From: Pseudomonadota bacterium
Lineage (GTDB): Bacteria > Pseudomonadota > Gammaproteobacteria > Steroidobacterales > Steroidobacteraceae
Assembly (NCBI GenBank): GCA_021792755.1
Contig: JAJYUA010000023.1
Location: forward strand, 1-64,000
Direction of reading: 5' to 3'
DNA length: 64,000 nucleotides
Shown here: positions 1-9,333 of the stretch, piece after piece
Layout of the letters: each line of letters begins with the position of its first letter
Numbering within the stretch: position 1 is the first letter of the stretch
Notes under the pieces: generated by a model
What the model was told of the DNA's origin: nothing
Database searches by the model: none
What the model saw: the letters and a program-made list of their open reading frames with translations, nothing else
Position numbers and translations under genes: made by a program

Positions 1-144
1 GCCGAGGCGGGCACAGACCCCATCGGGTCCGGCGAGGCGGAGCAACTTCATGACCGTCATCCCGTATGCCGGCACATGCCGACGATGGGAGAGAGGGTAG
101 GCGCGGTGGCGCGCGTTCAGGCGGGTAGGAGTTGGGGTCGAGTC

Positions 145-1179
145 TTACCCGCTTCGCGGGACAATGGCCGTGCGGCCGACAAGGAACGCTGCGCGCTGCA
201 TCCGCGCCGCAGCCGGTCTTACGTATTCCCTCACCTTTTCTGCGGCTGGATCCCCTTTATTCACTGTTGGGCCGCTTTCTGGGAACAGTTTCGCGCCCAT
301 CGCCGCGTGAGAGAGGCGAGGGACGCCGACAAACCTCGCCAGGAGATCTATGTCGATGCACGCGAGTGCCCGCAGTTCTTTCCACCTAGTCAGTTCAGTG
401 GCATCAAGGTGCAACTCCCCTGAATCCTTCTCGACCTTCCTCGACCGGGGTGTACGTGGCGGCCTAGTGGCCGCCCGTAGCGCCGCCAGCAGCGCAGCGA
501 AATTTCGCGTCAGTTCATCGTCGGTGCGCTGCAGATCGAGTTTTACTGCGACTTTGCCCGAGGCAAGTTTGCCGAGCGGGCGGCTCAGCAGAGGGTGATC
601 CCATCGCTCACTCGAGGATCGGTGGTCTTGCCCCCACCGCCATGCCGGTCCGCGTCCGCCGGCCGTGAAACACAACGCGCCGTTAGAGCCCGGCGGCGAT
701 AACTCGAACTCGGCTAGATGACTAAAAGACTCTACGATCTGCAGTGCGTCCGCCAACGTGATATCGGTCACCCCGGAGTTTTCGAACTCTCGAGTCTGCG
801 ACATGGAAGCATTTGGCGGCAGACCGCATAACTCCGCGAAGCACGCTTCGCACGGCTTCTGAAAAATGCGCCGGAACCATTCCGTAACAACTACGTTCGT
901 GTCATCTAACGCCTCACTGTTTTGCCGGAATTCCTCAATCGGGAGCGACTCCGCAGTCAGAGCGGCGTTGGCGATGCCGATTCGCATCTTGACGACGGCG
1001 CGCTCGACCAACACCTCGTGCCACTGCGGAGCGGTAAGTTCACGACAGGCGTCGTACCGCCCCACTCCGAAGTCAAGATTTTTCAGCACGCGCGAAAGAT
1101 AGGCGTCTGTTTCCTGTGTTGCGCGTTTTACGCGGAGCGCGCGGCACGGAAACTTAGGCGTTACGACCTTCGGCTTCAC
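145..1179 (-). CDS. Hypothetical protein, coupled to the integrase
   Basis: A 344-residue protein I do not recognise. The GTG start overlaps the TGA stop of the integrase just upstream (GTGA), so the two are probably co-translated and this is cargo of the integrative element. No signal peptide or membrane segment is visible. The N-terminal third is rich in basic and aromatic residues (around residues 20-70, with a YDACRELT stretch), the middle has a CEACFAEL pair of cysteines, and the C-terminal part is Arg/Lys-rich, which could suit nucleic-acid binding, but that is only an impression. Unknown proteins following tRNA-associated integrases are common. The stop at 145 is followed by about 140 bases to the window edge in which I see no gene. 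Confidence 0.6.
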   Translation of the reverse strand: MKPKVVTPKFPCRALRVKRATQETDAYLSRVLKNLDFGVGRYDACRELTAPQWHEVLVERAVVKMRIGIANAALTAESLPIEEFRQNSEALDDTNVVVTEWFRRIFQKPCEACFAELCGLPPNASMSQTREFENSGVTDITLADALQIVESFSHLAEFELSPPGSNGALCFTAGGRGPAWRWGQDHRSSSERWDHPLLSRPLGKLASGKVAVKLDLQRTDDELTRNFAALLAALRAATRPPRTPRSRKVEKDSGELHLDATELTRWKELRALACIDIDLLARFVGVPRLSHAAMGAKLFPESGPTVNKGDPAAEKVREYVRPAAARMQRAAFLVGRTAIVPRSG

Positions 1180-2357
1180 GCTTTCCCCACCTTCAGTCTA
1201 TCGAGATAGTCCGCCCACGCCTGCATCATTTTGCGGCGTTCCGCGAATCGCTGAGACCTGTTATATGCAGCCCGAACCTTGTTCTTCTCCTGGTGGGCGA
1301 GCTGCAATTCGATGATATCGGGCGGAAATCCCTGCTCGTTGAGCAGGGTAGATGCCATCGCCCGGAAGCCGTGCGCCGTCATTTCATCGCTGCCATACCC
1401 GAGTCGGCGCAGCGCGGCGTTCAACGTGTTGTCAGAGATTGGCCGATCGCGGCTGCGCAGCCCCGGGAAAAGCAGCTTTCCGTTTCCGGTCAGCGCGTGG
1501 AGGTCGCGCAAGATCGCAACGGCTTGACGCGAGAGTGGTACGAGGTGCTCGCGAGACATTTTCATGCGCTCTTTGGGTATGCGCCATAGCGGGCCAAGGT
1601 CGTGCCCTTCGTCGAGGTGAAATTCGCTCCACCTAGCGTTCCGGAGTTCGCCCGGCCTCACAAAAACCAGTGGGGCGAGACGTAGGGCAGCGGCGGTCGT
1701 GACTTCACCGGCATAATCAGCGAGCGCACGCAGGAGCCCGCCGACTTGCCGCGGGTCTGTGATGGCAGCCCGGTTACTCACCTTGATCGGTGCGAGCGAT
1801 CGGCCTCGAGGCGTTGGGTCGCTCTTCGCCTTGCCGGTCGCAATGGCGTATTGCATGACCTGCGAGATCCTCTGTCGCGTACGGTGTGCGGTCTCATGTT
1901 TGCCGCGGGCCTCAATTTTGCGGAGACAGTCTAGGATCATCGGAGCATCAATTTCAGCGATGGGGCGGTCTCCGAGGTCGGGGTAGATCAAGTCGCGGAA
2001 TGTCCATTCCGCCTTCTCCCGCGTCTTGGTGGCCCAGGTCTGTTTCCCAATCCATTCTGCGGCCACGGCGCGAAATGTCACCGCCTGGGTAACTCTTTCG
2101 GCCGCCTTGATGGCGGCGGGATTGATCCCCTTCGCGACCTGTTCGCGTGCAGCGTCTTTCTTTTCCCTTGCTGCGCTCAGTGATACGGCGGGGTAGGAAC
2201 CCAATGTTAGTAGGCGCTCCTTGCTGGCGAAGCGGTACTTCAAGCGCCAATGCTTTCCACCGGCAGGACTGACATAGAGATAGAGTCCCCCGGCGTCGGC
2301 TGCCTTATATGGCCTTTCCCGCGGTTTTAGCGCACGAACTTGTTTGTCAGTCAGCAT
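1176..2357 (-). CDS. Tyrosine recombinase, P4-type integrase
   Basis: A 393-residue site-specific tyrosine recombinase that integrates and excises a genomic island. The N-terminus (about residues 1-85) is the DUF4102 arm-binding domain seen in P4-like integrases (LTDKQVRALKP, then GGLYLYV). A core-binding SAM-like domain follows (about 95-180). The C-terminal catalytic domain shows the first arginine in VRPGELRNARW, the HxxR motif as HGFR, the later histidine in LAHQEK and the nucleophile tyrosine in AAYNRS. All key residues are present, so it is probably active. It reads away from a tRNA-Leu whose CCA end is 187 bases upstream, the standard arrangement for a tRNA-integrating island. Start ATG at 2357. 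The island extends left beyond the window. Confidence 0.93.
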   Translation of the reverse strand: MLTDKQVRALKPRERPYKAADAGGLYLYVSPAGGKHWRLKYRFASKERLLTLGSYPAVSLSAAREKKDAAREQVAKGINPAAIKAAERVTQAVTFRAVAAEWIGKQTWATKTREKAEWTFRDLIYPDLGDRPIAEIDAPMILDCLRKIEARGKHETAHRTRQRISQVMQYAIATGKAKSDPTPRGRSLAPIKVSNRAAITDPRQVGGLLRALADYAGEVTTAAALRLAPLVFVRPGELRNARWSEFHLDEGHDLGPLWRIPKERMKMSREHLVPLSRQAVAILRDLHALTGNGKLLFPGLRSRDRPISDNTLNAALRRLGYGSDEMTAHGFRAMASTLLNEQGFPPDIIELQLAHQEKNKVRAAYNRSQRFAERRKMMQAWADYLDRLKVGKA

Positions 2358-2432
2358 TATGGGGGTATGAATGCAAAAATAATGGGGTATGGTTCGATTG
2401 CCCTATTGACTACCCCAAAGAATACCCCCATA
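2358..2432. promoter_or_regulatory. Inverted-repeat cluster upstream of integrase
   Basis: TATGGGGGTAT at 2358-2368 is matched by its exact reverse complement ATACCCCCATA at 2422-2432. Between them lie a further ATGGGGTAT (2382-2390) and TACCCC (2411-2416), giving two nested inverted pairs. A separate inverted repeat, CGAATGCCC (2449-2457) with GGGCATTCG (2470-2478), lies between this cluster and the tRNA. The position between integrase start and tRNA-Leu suits integrase arm sites, excisionase sites or an autoregulatory operator. Function is inferred. Confidence 0.5.
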
Positions 2433-2543
2433 CTAGCCCGGCAGTCAACGAATGCCCGCGAACGTTGGTGGGCATTCGGATGCTGAAAAATCAGTGTGTT
2501 ATGGAGAGTGGCGAAGGCCGGCGAAAGCCAGCGAAGGGAGTGG

Positions 2544-2630
2544 TGGTGCCCGAGGTCGGAGTCGAACCGACACGCTTTTAAGGGCGGCGGATTTTGAGTC
2601 CGCTGCGTCTACCAATTCCGCCACTCGGGC
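2544..2630 (-). tRNA. tRNA-Leu (anticodon CAA)
   Basis: An 87-base class II tRNA with encoded CCA. The acceptor stem GCCCGAG (2624-2630, read on the minus strand) pairs with CTCGGGC (2548-2554), followed by discriminator A and CCA. The anticodon stem GCGGA/TCCGC encloses the loop CTCAAAA, giving anticodon CAA. The D-loop has GGTAGACGC and the T-arm GGTTCGACTCC. The long variable arm fits leucine. Its 3' end faces the integrase, so it is the likely attachment gene of the island on the left. Confidence 0.96.
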
Positions 2631-2757
2631 ACGGGGAAGGGCAGTATACGGTCTCTGATCTCGGCTGGATATTGGCCCGCGGCCGCACCGTGGGGCTCAG
2701 GCGCCTCTCCAGCGGCGAATCCCAACGGCGTGAACTGGCGCCATGTACCATGGGTGG

Positions 2758-3849
2758 GTGCGCCGCACGGATTTTGCCTACGATCTACCGCCCGAGCTGA
2801 TTGCCCAGGCTCCGCTCCCAGAGCGCTCCGCCAGCCGGATGCTCGTGCTCAACCGGGCCACGGGTGCGCCGGCCGACCGTCTGGTGCGGGAGCTGCCTCA
2901 GCTACTGGCGCCTGGGGACCTGCTGGTGCTCAATGATACCCGTGTGGTGGCGGCGCGGCTCATCGGCGCGAAGCCCACCGGCGGGCGCGTCGAGATCCTG
3001 CTGGAGCGGGCGGTCTGTGAGCGTGAAGCGCTGGCCCAGATCAGTGCCAGCAAGCCGGTCCGCGAAGGGCTCATGATTGTCACCCCGGGCGGGATGGTGC
3101 AGGTGCTCGGCCGGGAAGGGGAGCTGTGGCGGATCGGTCTGCCAGCCCCGGCGCTCGATTTCTTCGATCGCTGGGGGCAGGTGCCGCTTCCGCCGTACAT
3201 TCATCGCGCGGCCGAGGAGTCGGATCGCCGGCGTTACCAGAGCCTGTTTGCGCGGGAACGGGGCGCGGTCGCCGCTCCCACCGCCAGCTTGCATTTCGAC
3301 GCGTCGCTCCTGCAGCGGATAAGGGCGCAAGGCGTTGACACCGCTTTCGTGACCTTGCACGTGGGGGCGGGCACGTTCCAGCCGGTCAGAGTCGATGATC
3401 TGGATGCCCACGTCATGCACGCCGAGCAGGTCACGGTCGGGGCCGTGACCTGTGAAGCCATCGCGAAAGCCAAAGCGGCCGGGCGACGCGTCGTCGCCGT
3501 GGGGACCACGGTCGTTCGCGCGCTGGAGTCGGCGGCGCTGAATGCCGAGCCGGCCGCCGGGGTGGGCGACGGCGCACCCCATCCGCTGCGGCTTGCGCCC
3601 TGGTCGGGCGAGACGCGGCTCTTCATCCGGCCCGGCTTTCAGTTTCGGGTGGTCGATGCGCTGCTGACGAACTTCCATCTGCCGGAGTCGACGCTGCTCA
3701 TGCTGGTCTGTGCCTTTGCCGGGCGGGAATCGGTGCTGCGCGCCTACCGGCATGCGGTCGAGGCCGGATACCGCTTTTTCAGCTATGGCGATGCCATGTT
3801 TCTCGCCGGCGGGATCGCGCACAATCCCGGCCCCGACAAGGAGGACTGA
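2758..3849 (+). CDS. queA: tRNA ribosyltransferase-isomerase QueA
   Basis: Transfers and isomerises the ribosyl group of S-adenosylmethionine onto 7-aminomethyl-7-deazaguanine in tRNA, giving epoxyqueuosine. The whole 363-residue protein matches the family: the N-terminal DFAYDLPPELIAQ, NDTRVVAARL near residue 65, TLHVGAGTFQPVR near residue 205, and the C-terminal LLTNFHLPESTLLMLV and GYRFFSYGDAMF motifs. I chose GTG 2758 because it gives MRRTDFAYDLPPEL, the usual beginning of QueA; an in-frame ATG at 2743 adds five residues and cannot be excluded, since neither has a strong ribosome binding site. It lies directly upstream of tgt, the earlier enzyme of the same pathway. Confidence 0.96.
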   Translation: MRRTDFAYDLPPELIAQAPLPERSASRMLVLNRATGAPADRLVRELPQLLAPGDLLVLNDTRVVAARLIGAKPTGGRVEILLERAVCEREALAQISASKPVREGLMIVTPGGMVQVLGREGELWRIGLPAPALDFFDRWGQVPLPPYIHRAAEESDRRRYQSLFARERGAVAAPTASLHFDASLLQRIRAQGVDTAFVTLHVGAGTFQPVRVDDLDAHVMHAEQVTVGAVTCEAIAKAKAAGRRVVAVGTTVVRALESAALNAEPAAGVGDGAPHPLRLAPWSGETRLFIRPGFQFRVVDALLTNFHLPESTLLMLVCAFAGRESVLRAYRHAVEAGYRFFSYGDAMFLAGGIAHNPGPDKED

Positions 3850-3892
3850 GCGCCCCTCGCCTTTGCGGGCGGCCCGTCCGTACACCAGGTGA

Positions 3893-5020
<1,128 letters not shown>

Positions 5021-5089
5021 TGCCGCCCCTTCACCCCCATGGGGCCGGTGTGCCGGCCCGGGCCGGGGGTCGACCCGAGGAACAAGTAT

Positions 5090-5422
5090 ATGAATTCATT
5101 GATACCCGCCGCCTGGGCCGCCGCGGCCGCGCCGGGCTCCTCCGGGAGCCCGTTCACGCTGGTCCTGTTCATGGTCGGCTTTTTCGCGATCCTTTATTTC
5201 TTGATGATCCGACCACAGCAGAAAAAGGTTAAGGAGCATCAGACGCTCATCTCGAAGCTGGCATCGGGCGATGAGGTGGTGACCAGCGGGGGACTGCTCG
5301 GCCGCATCGCCGAGGTCGGCGAGCAATTCGTCACCCTGGAGGTGGCCGAGGGTGTGCGCGTGAAGGTGCAGAAAGTCCAGGTCAGCGGTCTGATGCCCAA
5401 AGGTACCTTAAAGAGCGCCTGA
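5090..5422 (+). CDS. yajC: Preprotein translocase subunit YajC
   Basis: A 110-residue inner-membrane partner of SecDF. One transmembrane helix (VLFMVGFFAILYFLMI, about residues 23-40) is followed by the family signature RPQQKKVKEH and a small cytoplasmic domain with GDEVVTSGGLLGRI. The start ATG 5090 is preceded by GAGGAAC at 5077-5083 and removes an unrelated upstream in-frame extension from 5039. The position between tgt and secD is the conserved one. Confidence 0.95.
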   Translation: MNSLIPAAWAAAAAPGSSGSPFTLVLFMVGFFAILYFLMIRPQQKKVKEHQTLISKLASGDEVVTSGGLLGRIAEVGEQFVTLEVAEGVRVKVQKVQVSGLMPKGTLKSA

Positions 5423-5454
5423 ACCCTGACGTTCCGCCGCCGGATGACGATGGT

Positions 5455-5580
5455 CACCGGGAAACCCCTCTGAGATCCGCTTTCGCGCAACCGCGACGAC
5501 AGGCACCGGGAAAAACCCTTGTGATCTCCGTCTGCGCGCGGCGCTTGCATCCGAGGAATCCTCCGAGATCCGTTTCGGCG
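5455..5580 (+). repeat. Imperfect direct repeats in yajC-secD spacer
   Basis: The spacer contains CACCGGGAAA-ccc-TGAGATCCG-TTTCGCG at 5455-5488 and a diverged copy at 5504-5540, 49 bases apart, with a third partial copy (GAGATCCGTTTCGGCG, 5565-5580). Seen directly; the role is unknown. They lie in the 181-base untranslated region before secD, where a leader or regulatory site could sit. Confidence 0.5.
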
Positions 5581-5603
5581 TACCGATAGGCCCTAGGAAA
5601 CCC

Positions 5604-7478
5604 ATGCTCGAATACGCTCGCTGGAAATACATCCTGATTGCCGTGGTGTTGGCGGTGGCGATACTGTTTGCGCTTCCCAACGTGTTTGGCAACGCCCCGG
5701 CGCTGCAGCTGGCGCATGCGGACCACTCGCCGGTCACTGCGGCCCAGGCTGACTCCGTGGTCGCCTACCTCAGATCGCAGAAGATCCCGTATCGGGGCTT
5801 TTATGTGCAGAATGGGCGCCTGTTGGTGCGATTCTCCGACGTCAAGGATCAGCTGCGGGCCCACGATGCGATCGACGCGAAGTATCAGGGCGCATACATT
5901 TCGGCGCTGGCGCTGATGCCGCTCACCCCGGCGTGGCTGCGCGATCTGGGCTTGAAGCCCATGCCGCTCGGCCTGGATCTTCAGGGGGGGCTCGATCTGC
6001 TCTACCAGGTGGATGTCAAGAGTGCCGTTTCGGAGCTGCTGCAGACCTACTCGCAGGATGCAGGCCGTGCACTGGCTGAGGCCGGGATCCCGACCGGCGG
6101 CATTTCAGTCGTGACGACCGGGGGCAGCTCGGTGCCCAATACGGTGCGCATCGTGCTCGCGCCCAAGGCCGACGTGACCGTCGCGCAGAAGGCGCTGACC
6201 CGGCCTCTGCAGGGTCTGACGATCACGGCCCTTAGCTCGCCCTCAGGCACGGTCCTCGAGGCGGTGATGCCGCAGGCGCAGCTGCGCCTGCGCGAGAACT
6301 ACGCGATCGAGCAGAGCATCACCACGCTGCGCAACCGCGTGAATCAGCTGGGCGTGTCCGAGCCCATCGTGCAGCGCCAGGGGAACGATCGCATCGACGT
6401 GCAGCTGCCCGGCATCCAGAACCCGGCCGAAGCGGCCAACCTGCTCGGCCAGGTGGCGACGCTGCAGTTCCGGCTCAACGATATGGAGAACAATCCGCTC
6501 GAAGCCGAGCAGACCGGCAACGTGCCCCTCGGCGACCAGCTGTTCACGGACACCTCGTCCGGCTTTCCGGTGCTGCTGAAGCGGGAGGTGATCGCCACCG
6601 GCGATCAGCTTACCGACGCCACGGTCGGTGAGAGCACACAGGGTCCGGCCGTCAACATCACGCTCGACAGCCGCGCCGGCGAGAACATGCTGCGCACCAC
6701 CAAGGCCAACGTGGGCAAGCAGATGGGCGTGGTGCTGATTACCAAGCACAGCGTCACCTCGGTGGTGAACGGCAAGAAGGTCATCCGCTATGTCACGAAA
6801 GAGAAAGTCATCAACGACGCCACCATCCAGGGCGTGTTCTCCGACCGCTTCCAGATCACCGGGTTGACCCTGGGCGAGGCGCAGGATCTGGCCATTCTGC
6901 TGCGCTCGGGCTCGCTGCCCGCACCCATCGCGCAGGTGGGCGAGCAGATCATAGGCCCCAGCCTCGGCCGCCAGAATATCAAGTGGGGCATCACGGCGCT
7001 CGTCATCGGCATGGTGGGAGTGCTGGCGTTCATGGCGATCTATTACAAGGTATTCGGCCTGGTGGCCGACTTGGTGCTGATCGCCAACGTCGTGCTGCTG
7101 GCGGCGCTGCTGTCGATGATGCACGCTTCGCTGTCGCTGCCCGGTATCGCGGGCATCATCCTGACGGTGGGCATCGCAGTCGACGCCAACGTGCTGATAT
7201 ACGAGCGTGTGCGCGAGGAGCTGAGGAAAGGCGTCTCGCCGCAGGCGGCGATCCGCGCAGGCTTCGAGAAGGCTTTTTCCGCCATCCTCGATTCCAATAT
7301 CACGACCGGAATCGCGGGCCTGGTGCTGTGGATCTTCGGTACCGGGGCGATCCGCGGCTTCGCGGTCGTGCTGGTGCTGGGCATCGCGACCTCCATGTTC
7401 ACGTCGCTGATGGGAAGCCGCGCTCTCGTCACGCTCATGTACGGCGGGCGCAAGAAGCTTGCCAGGCTGCATATCTAA
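5604..7478 (+). CDS. secD: Protein translocase subunit SecD
   Basis: A 624-residue proton-driven accessory of the SecYEG translocon that pulls preproteins into the periplasm. It has the N-terminal helix YILIAVVLAVAILFAL, the D1 motif LGLDLQGGLDLLYQV, the periplasmic P1 domain, and the C-terminal five-helix RND block with GIAVDANVLIYERVREEL and the GSLPAPI sequence. Length is as in E. coli. The start ATG 5604 is the first residue of the typical SecD N-terminus. It is followed by secF after 21 bases. Confidence 0.97.
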   Translation: MLEYARWKYILIAVVLAVAILFALPNVFGNAPALQLAHADHSPVTAAQADSVVAYLRSQKIPYRGFYVQNGRLLVRFSDVKDQLRAHDAIDAKYQGAYISALALMPLTPAWLRDLGLKPMPLGLDLQGGLDLLYQVDVKSAVSELLQTYSQDAGRALAEAGIPTGGISVVTTGGSSVPNTVRIVLAPKADVTVAQKALTRPLQGLTITALSSPSGTVLEAVMPQAQLRLRENYAIEQSITTLRNRVNQLGVSEPIVQRQGNDRIDVQLPGIQNPAEAANLLGQVATLQFRLNDMENNPLEAEQTGNVPLGDQLFTDTSSGFPVLLKREVIATGDQLTDATVGESTQGPAVNITLDSRAGENMLRTTKANVGKQMGVVLITKHSVTSVVNGKKVIRYVTKEKVINDATIQGVFSDRFQITGLTLGEAQDLAILLRSGSLPAPIAQVGEQIIGPSLGRQNIKWGITALVIGMVGVLAFMAIYYKVFGLVADLVLIANVVLLAALLSMMHASLSLPGIAGIILTVGIAVDANVLIYERVREELRKGVSPQAAIRAGFEKAFSAILDSNITTGIAGLVLWIFGTGAIRGFAVVLVLGIATSMFTSLMGSRALVTLMYGGRKKLARLHI

Positions 7479-7499
7479 CAGATTACCCGGGGTTCGCAC

Positions 7500-8435
7500 G
7501 TGGAATTTTTCAGCCATCAAACAAACTACCCGTTCATGGCCACGCGCAAGCTGTGGTACGGGCTTTCGATCGTGCTCATGATCGCCTCGCTCACGCTGCT
7601 TTTCACCCGCGGCTTGAATTTCGCCATCGACTTCACCGGCGGCGTCAGCGCCCAGGCGAGCTTTCCAGTGGCGGCGGATTTGTCCGCCGTGCGTGCGCGG
7701 CTGGCGGCCGCGGGGTTTCACGATGCAGTAGTCGAGTACGTCGGCTCCTCGCGGCAGATCGCGGTTCGCCTGCCACCCGAGCCGGGCTTGAAGGTCGATC
7801 AGCTCCGCGCGCGGGTGGATGCGGCCCTGAAGGCCGCCAACCCGGGGGTGTCCGGACTGTCGCTGTCCGTGGTAGGGCCGCAGGTCGGTTCGCAGCTGGA
7901 GACGAGCGCCATGTGGGCGCTGGCGGGCACGCTGGCGCTGATCTTCATGTACATCGCCTGGCGATTTCATACCTGGCGGCTTTCCCTCGGCGCCATCCTG
8001 GCGGTGATGCACGATCCGATCCTGGTGCTCGGGTTTTTCGCGGCCACGCAGATGTCGTTCAATCTGAACGTGGTGGCGGCAGTGCTGGCGGTCATTGGCT
8101 ACTCTCTCAACGACACGGTGGTGGTATTCGACCGTATTCGCGAGCGCTTCGAGGGCAACCGCAGGCTGGCGCCGGAGGTCGTGCTCGATCAGGCGATCAA
8201 CCAGACGCTCTCGCGGACCATCATGACCAAGGTGGTGACCTCGATCGTGGTGGTTGCGCTGCTGGTGCTCGGAGGGCCGGTGCTGCGCGGGTTCTCGGCG
8301 GCGCTTCTGATCGGCATCCTGGCCGGCACCTACTCCTCGATCTACATCTCGAGCTCGATCGCGCTGCAGTGCGGCCTCACGGCCGAGCACATCTTCCCGA
8401 CCGTCCGCAAGACCGCTGCGGATCACCTTCCCTGA
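7500..8435 (+). CDS. secF: Protein translocase subunit SecF
   Basis: A 311-residue partner of SecD with six predicted membrane helices. The first helix (WYGLSIVLMIASLTLLF) is followed by the DFTGG motif (FAIDFTGGVSAQ) and the periplasmic domain; the C-terminal block has IGYSLNDTVVVFDRIRE and the conserved SRTIMTK region. The start is GTG at 7500, giving MEFFSHQTNYPFM. It completes the yajC-secD-secF unit. Confidence 0.97.
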   Translation: MEFFSHQTNYPFMATRKLWYGLSIVLMIASLTLLFTRGLNFAIDFTGGVSAQASFPVAADLSAVRARLAAAGFHDAVVEYVGSSRQIAVRLPPEPGLKVDQLRARVDAALKAANPGVSGLSLSVVGPQVGSQLETSAMWALAGTLALIFMYIAWRFHTWRLSLGAILAVMHDPILVLGFFAATQMSFNLNVVAAVLAVIGYSLNDTVVVFDRIRERFEGNRRLAPEVVLDQAINQTLSRTIMTKVVTSIVVVALLVLGGPVLRGFSAALLIGILAGTYSSIYISSSIALQCGLTAEHIFPTVRKTAADHLP

Positions 8436-8464
8436 CGGCGCGGTCGGATCGAGGACCGATCAAG

Positions 8465-9265
8465 GTGCACGCTCTTCTCAATATCGCGGTCCGCGCCGCC
8501 CGGCGCGCCGGCGAGGTCATCGTTCGAAGCTTGAACAGCCTCGAGGCGCTCACCATCACCTCCAAGGGACGCAACGACTTCGTGACTGAGGTCGACCGGG
8601 CGGCGGAGGCGGAGATCATCGGCATCATCCGCCGCCACTACCCCGATCACGCGGTGCTCGCCGAGGAAAGCGGCGCCAGCGGAGAGCACGACACGCTTTG
8701 GATCATCGATCCGCTCGATGGCACGACCAACTTCCTGCATGGCTTTCCGGTGTTCGCCGTGTCCATCGCATGCCAGCAGAAGGGACGGCTCGAGCATGCC
8801 GTCGTCTACGATCCGATGCGCCAGGAGTTGTTTACCGCCTCACGCGGCGGCGGCGCGCACCTTGACAACCGCCGCATCCGCGTGAGCAAACAGCGCTCGC
8901 TCGAAGGGGCGCTCATCGGCACGGGCTTCCCCTTCCGGGCCACCGATCGCTACCTCGATGCCTATTTCGCCATGCTGAAGGCGGCCACCCAGAGCACCGC
9001 AGGGATACGCCGCCCCGGCGCCGCGGCGCTCGATCTGGCCTATGTCGCGGCCGGGCGGACCGACGGGTTCTGGGAGATCGGTCTCTCGCCATGGGACACG
9101 GCGGCTGGGACTCTTCTCGTGCAGGAGGCAGGCGGCCATATCGGTACCCTCACGGGCGCGGAGTACACCCAAGGCGGCCACGTCATCGCAGGCACACCCA
9201 AGGTCTACGCCGCCCTCGTTGCACTGTTTGCGCCTTTCGTGCCCGAGGGACTGCGCGGGCGCTGA
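8465..9265 (+). CDS. suhB: Inositol-1-monophosphatase SuhB
   Basis: A 266-residue Mg-dependent inositol monophosphatase family enzyme; in E. coli SuhB also acts in rRNA transcription antitermination. Metal-binding residues are visible: EES (Glu67-Glu68), the signature IDPLDGTTNF (Asp82, Asp85) and WDTAAGTLLVQEAGG near residue 218. The start is GTG 8465, giving MHALLNIAVRAAR, the usual N-terminus; the frame is open much further upstream only because it shadows secD-secF. In many gammaproteobacteria suhB neighbours trmJ; here a permease lies between them. Confidence 0.94.
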   Translation: MHALLNIAVRAARRAGEVIVRSLNSLEALTITSKGRNDFVTEVDRAAEAEIIGIIRRHYPDHAVLAEESGASGEHDTLWIIDPLDGTTNFLHGFPVFAVSIACQQKGRLEHAVVYDPMRQELFTASRGGGAHLDNRRIRVSKQRSLEGALIGTGFPFRATDRYLDAYFAMLKAATQSTAGIRRPGAAALDLAYVAAGRTDGFWEIGLSPWDTAAGTLLVQEAGGHIGTLTGAEYTQGGHVIAGTPKVYAALVALFAPFVPEGLRGR

Positions 9266-9333
9266 GCCGAGCCGAGCGCCCTGCGCGTCCGGTCAGCTCG
9301 ATTTCAGGGATCGGCGCGTGTACAGTCCCGGGG

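Noticed and set aside
6243-8426. 727-codon minus-strand frame opposite secD-secF
   Set aside because: Composition is His/Arg/Gln-rich without domains; secD and secF on the other strand are certain.
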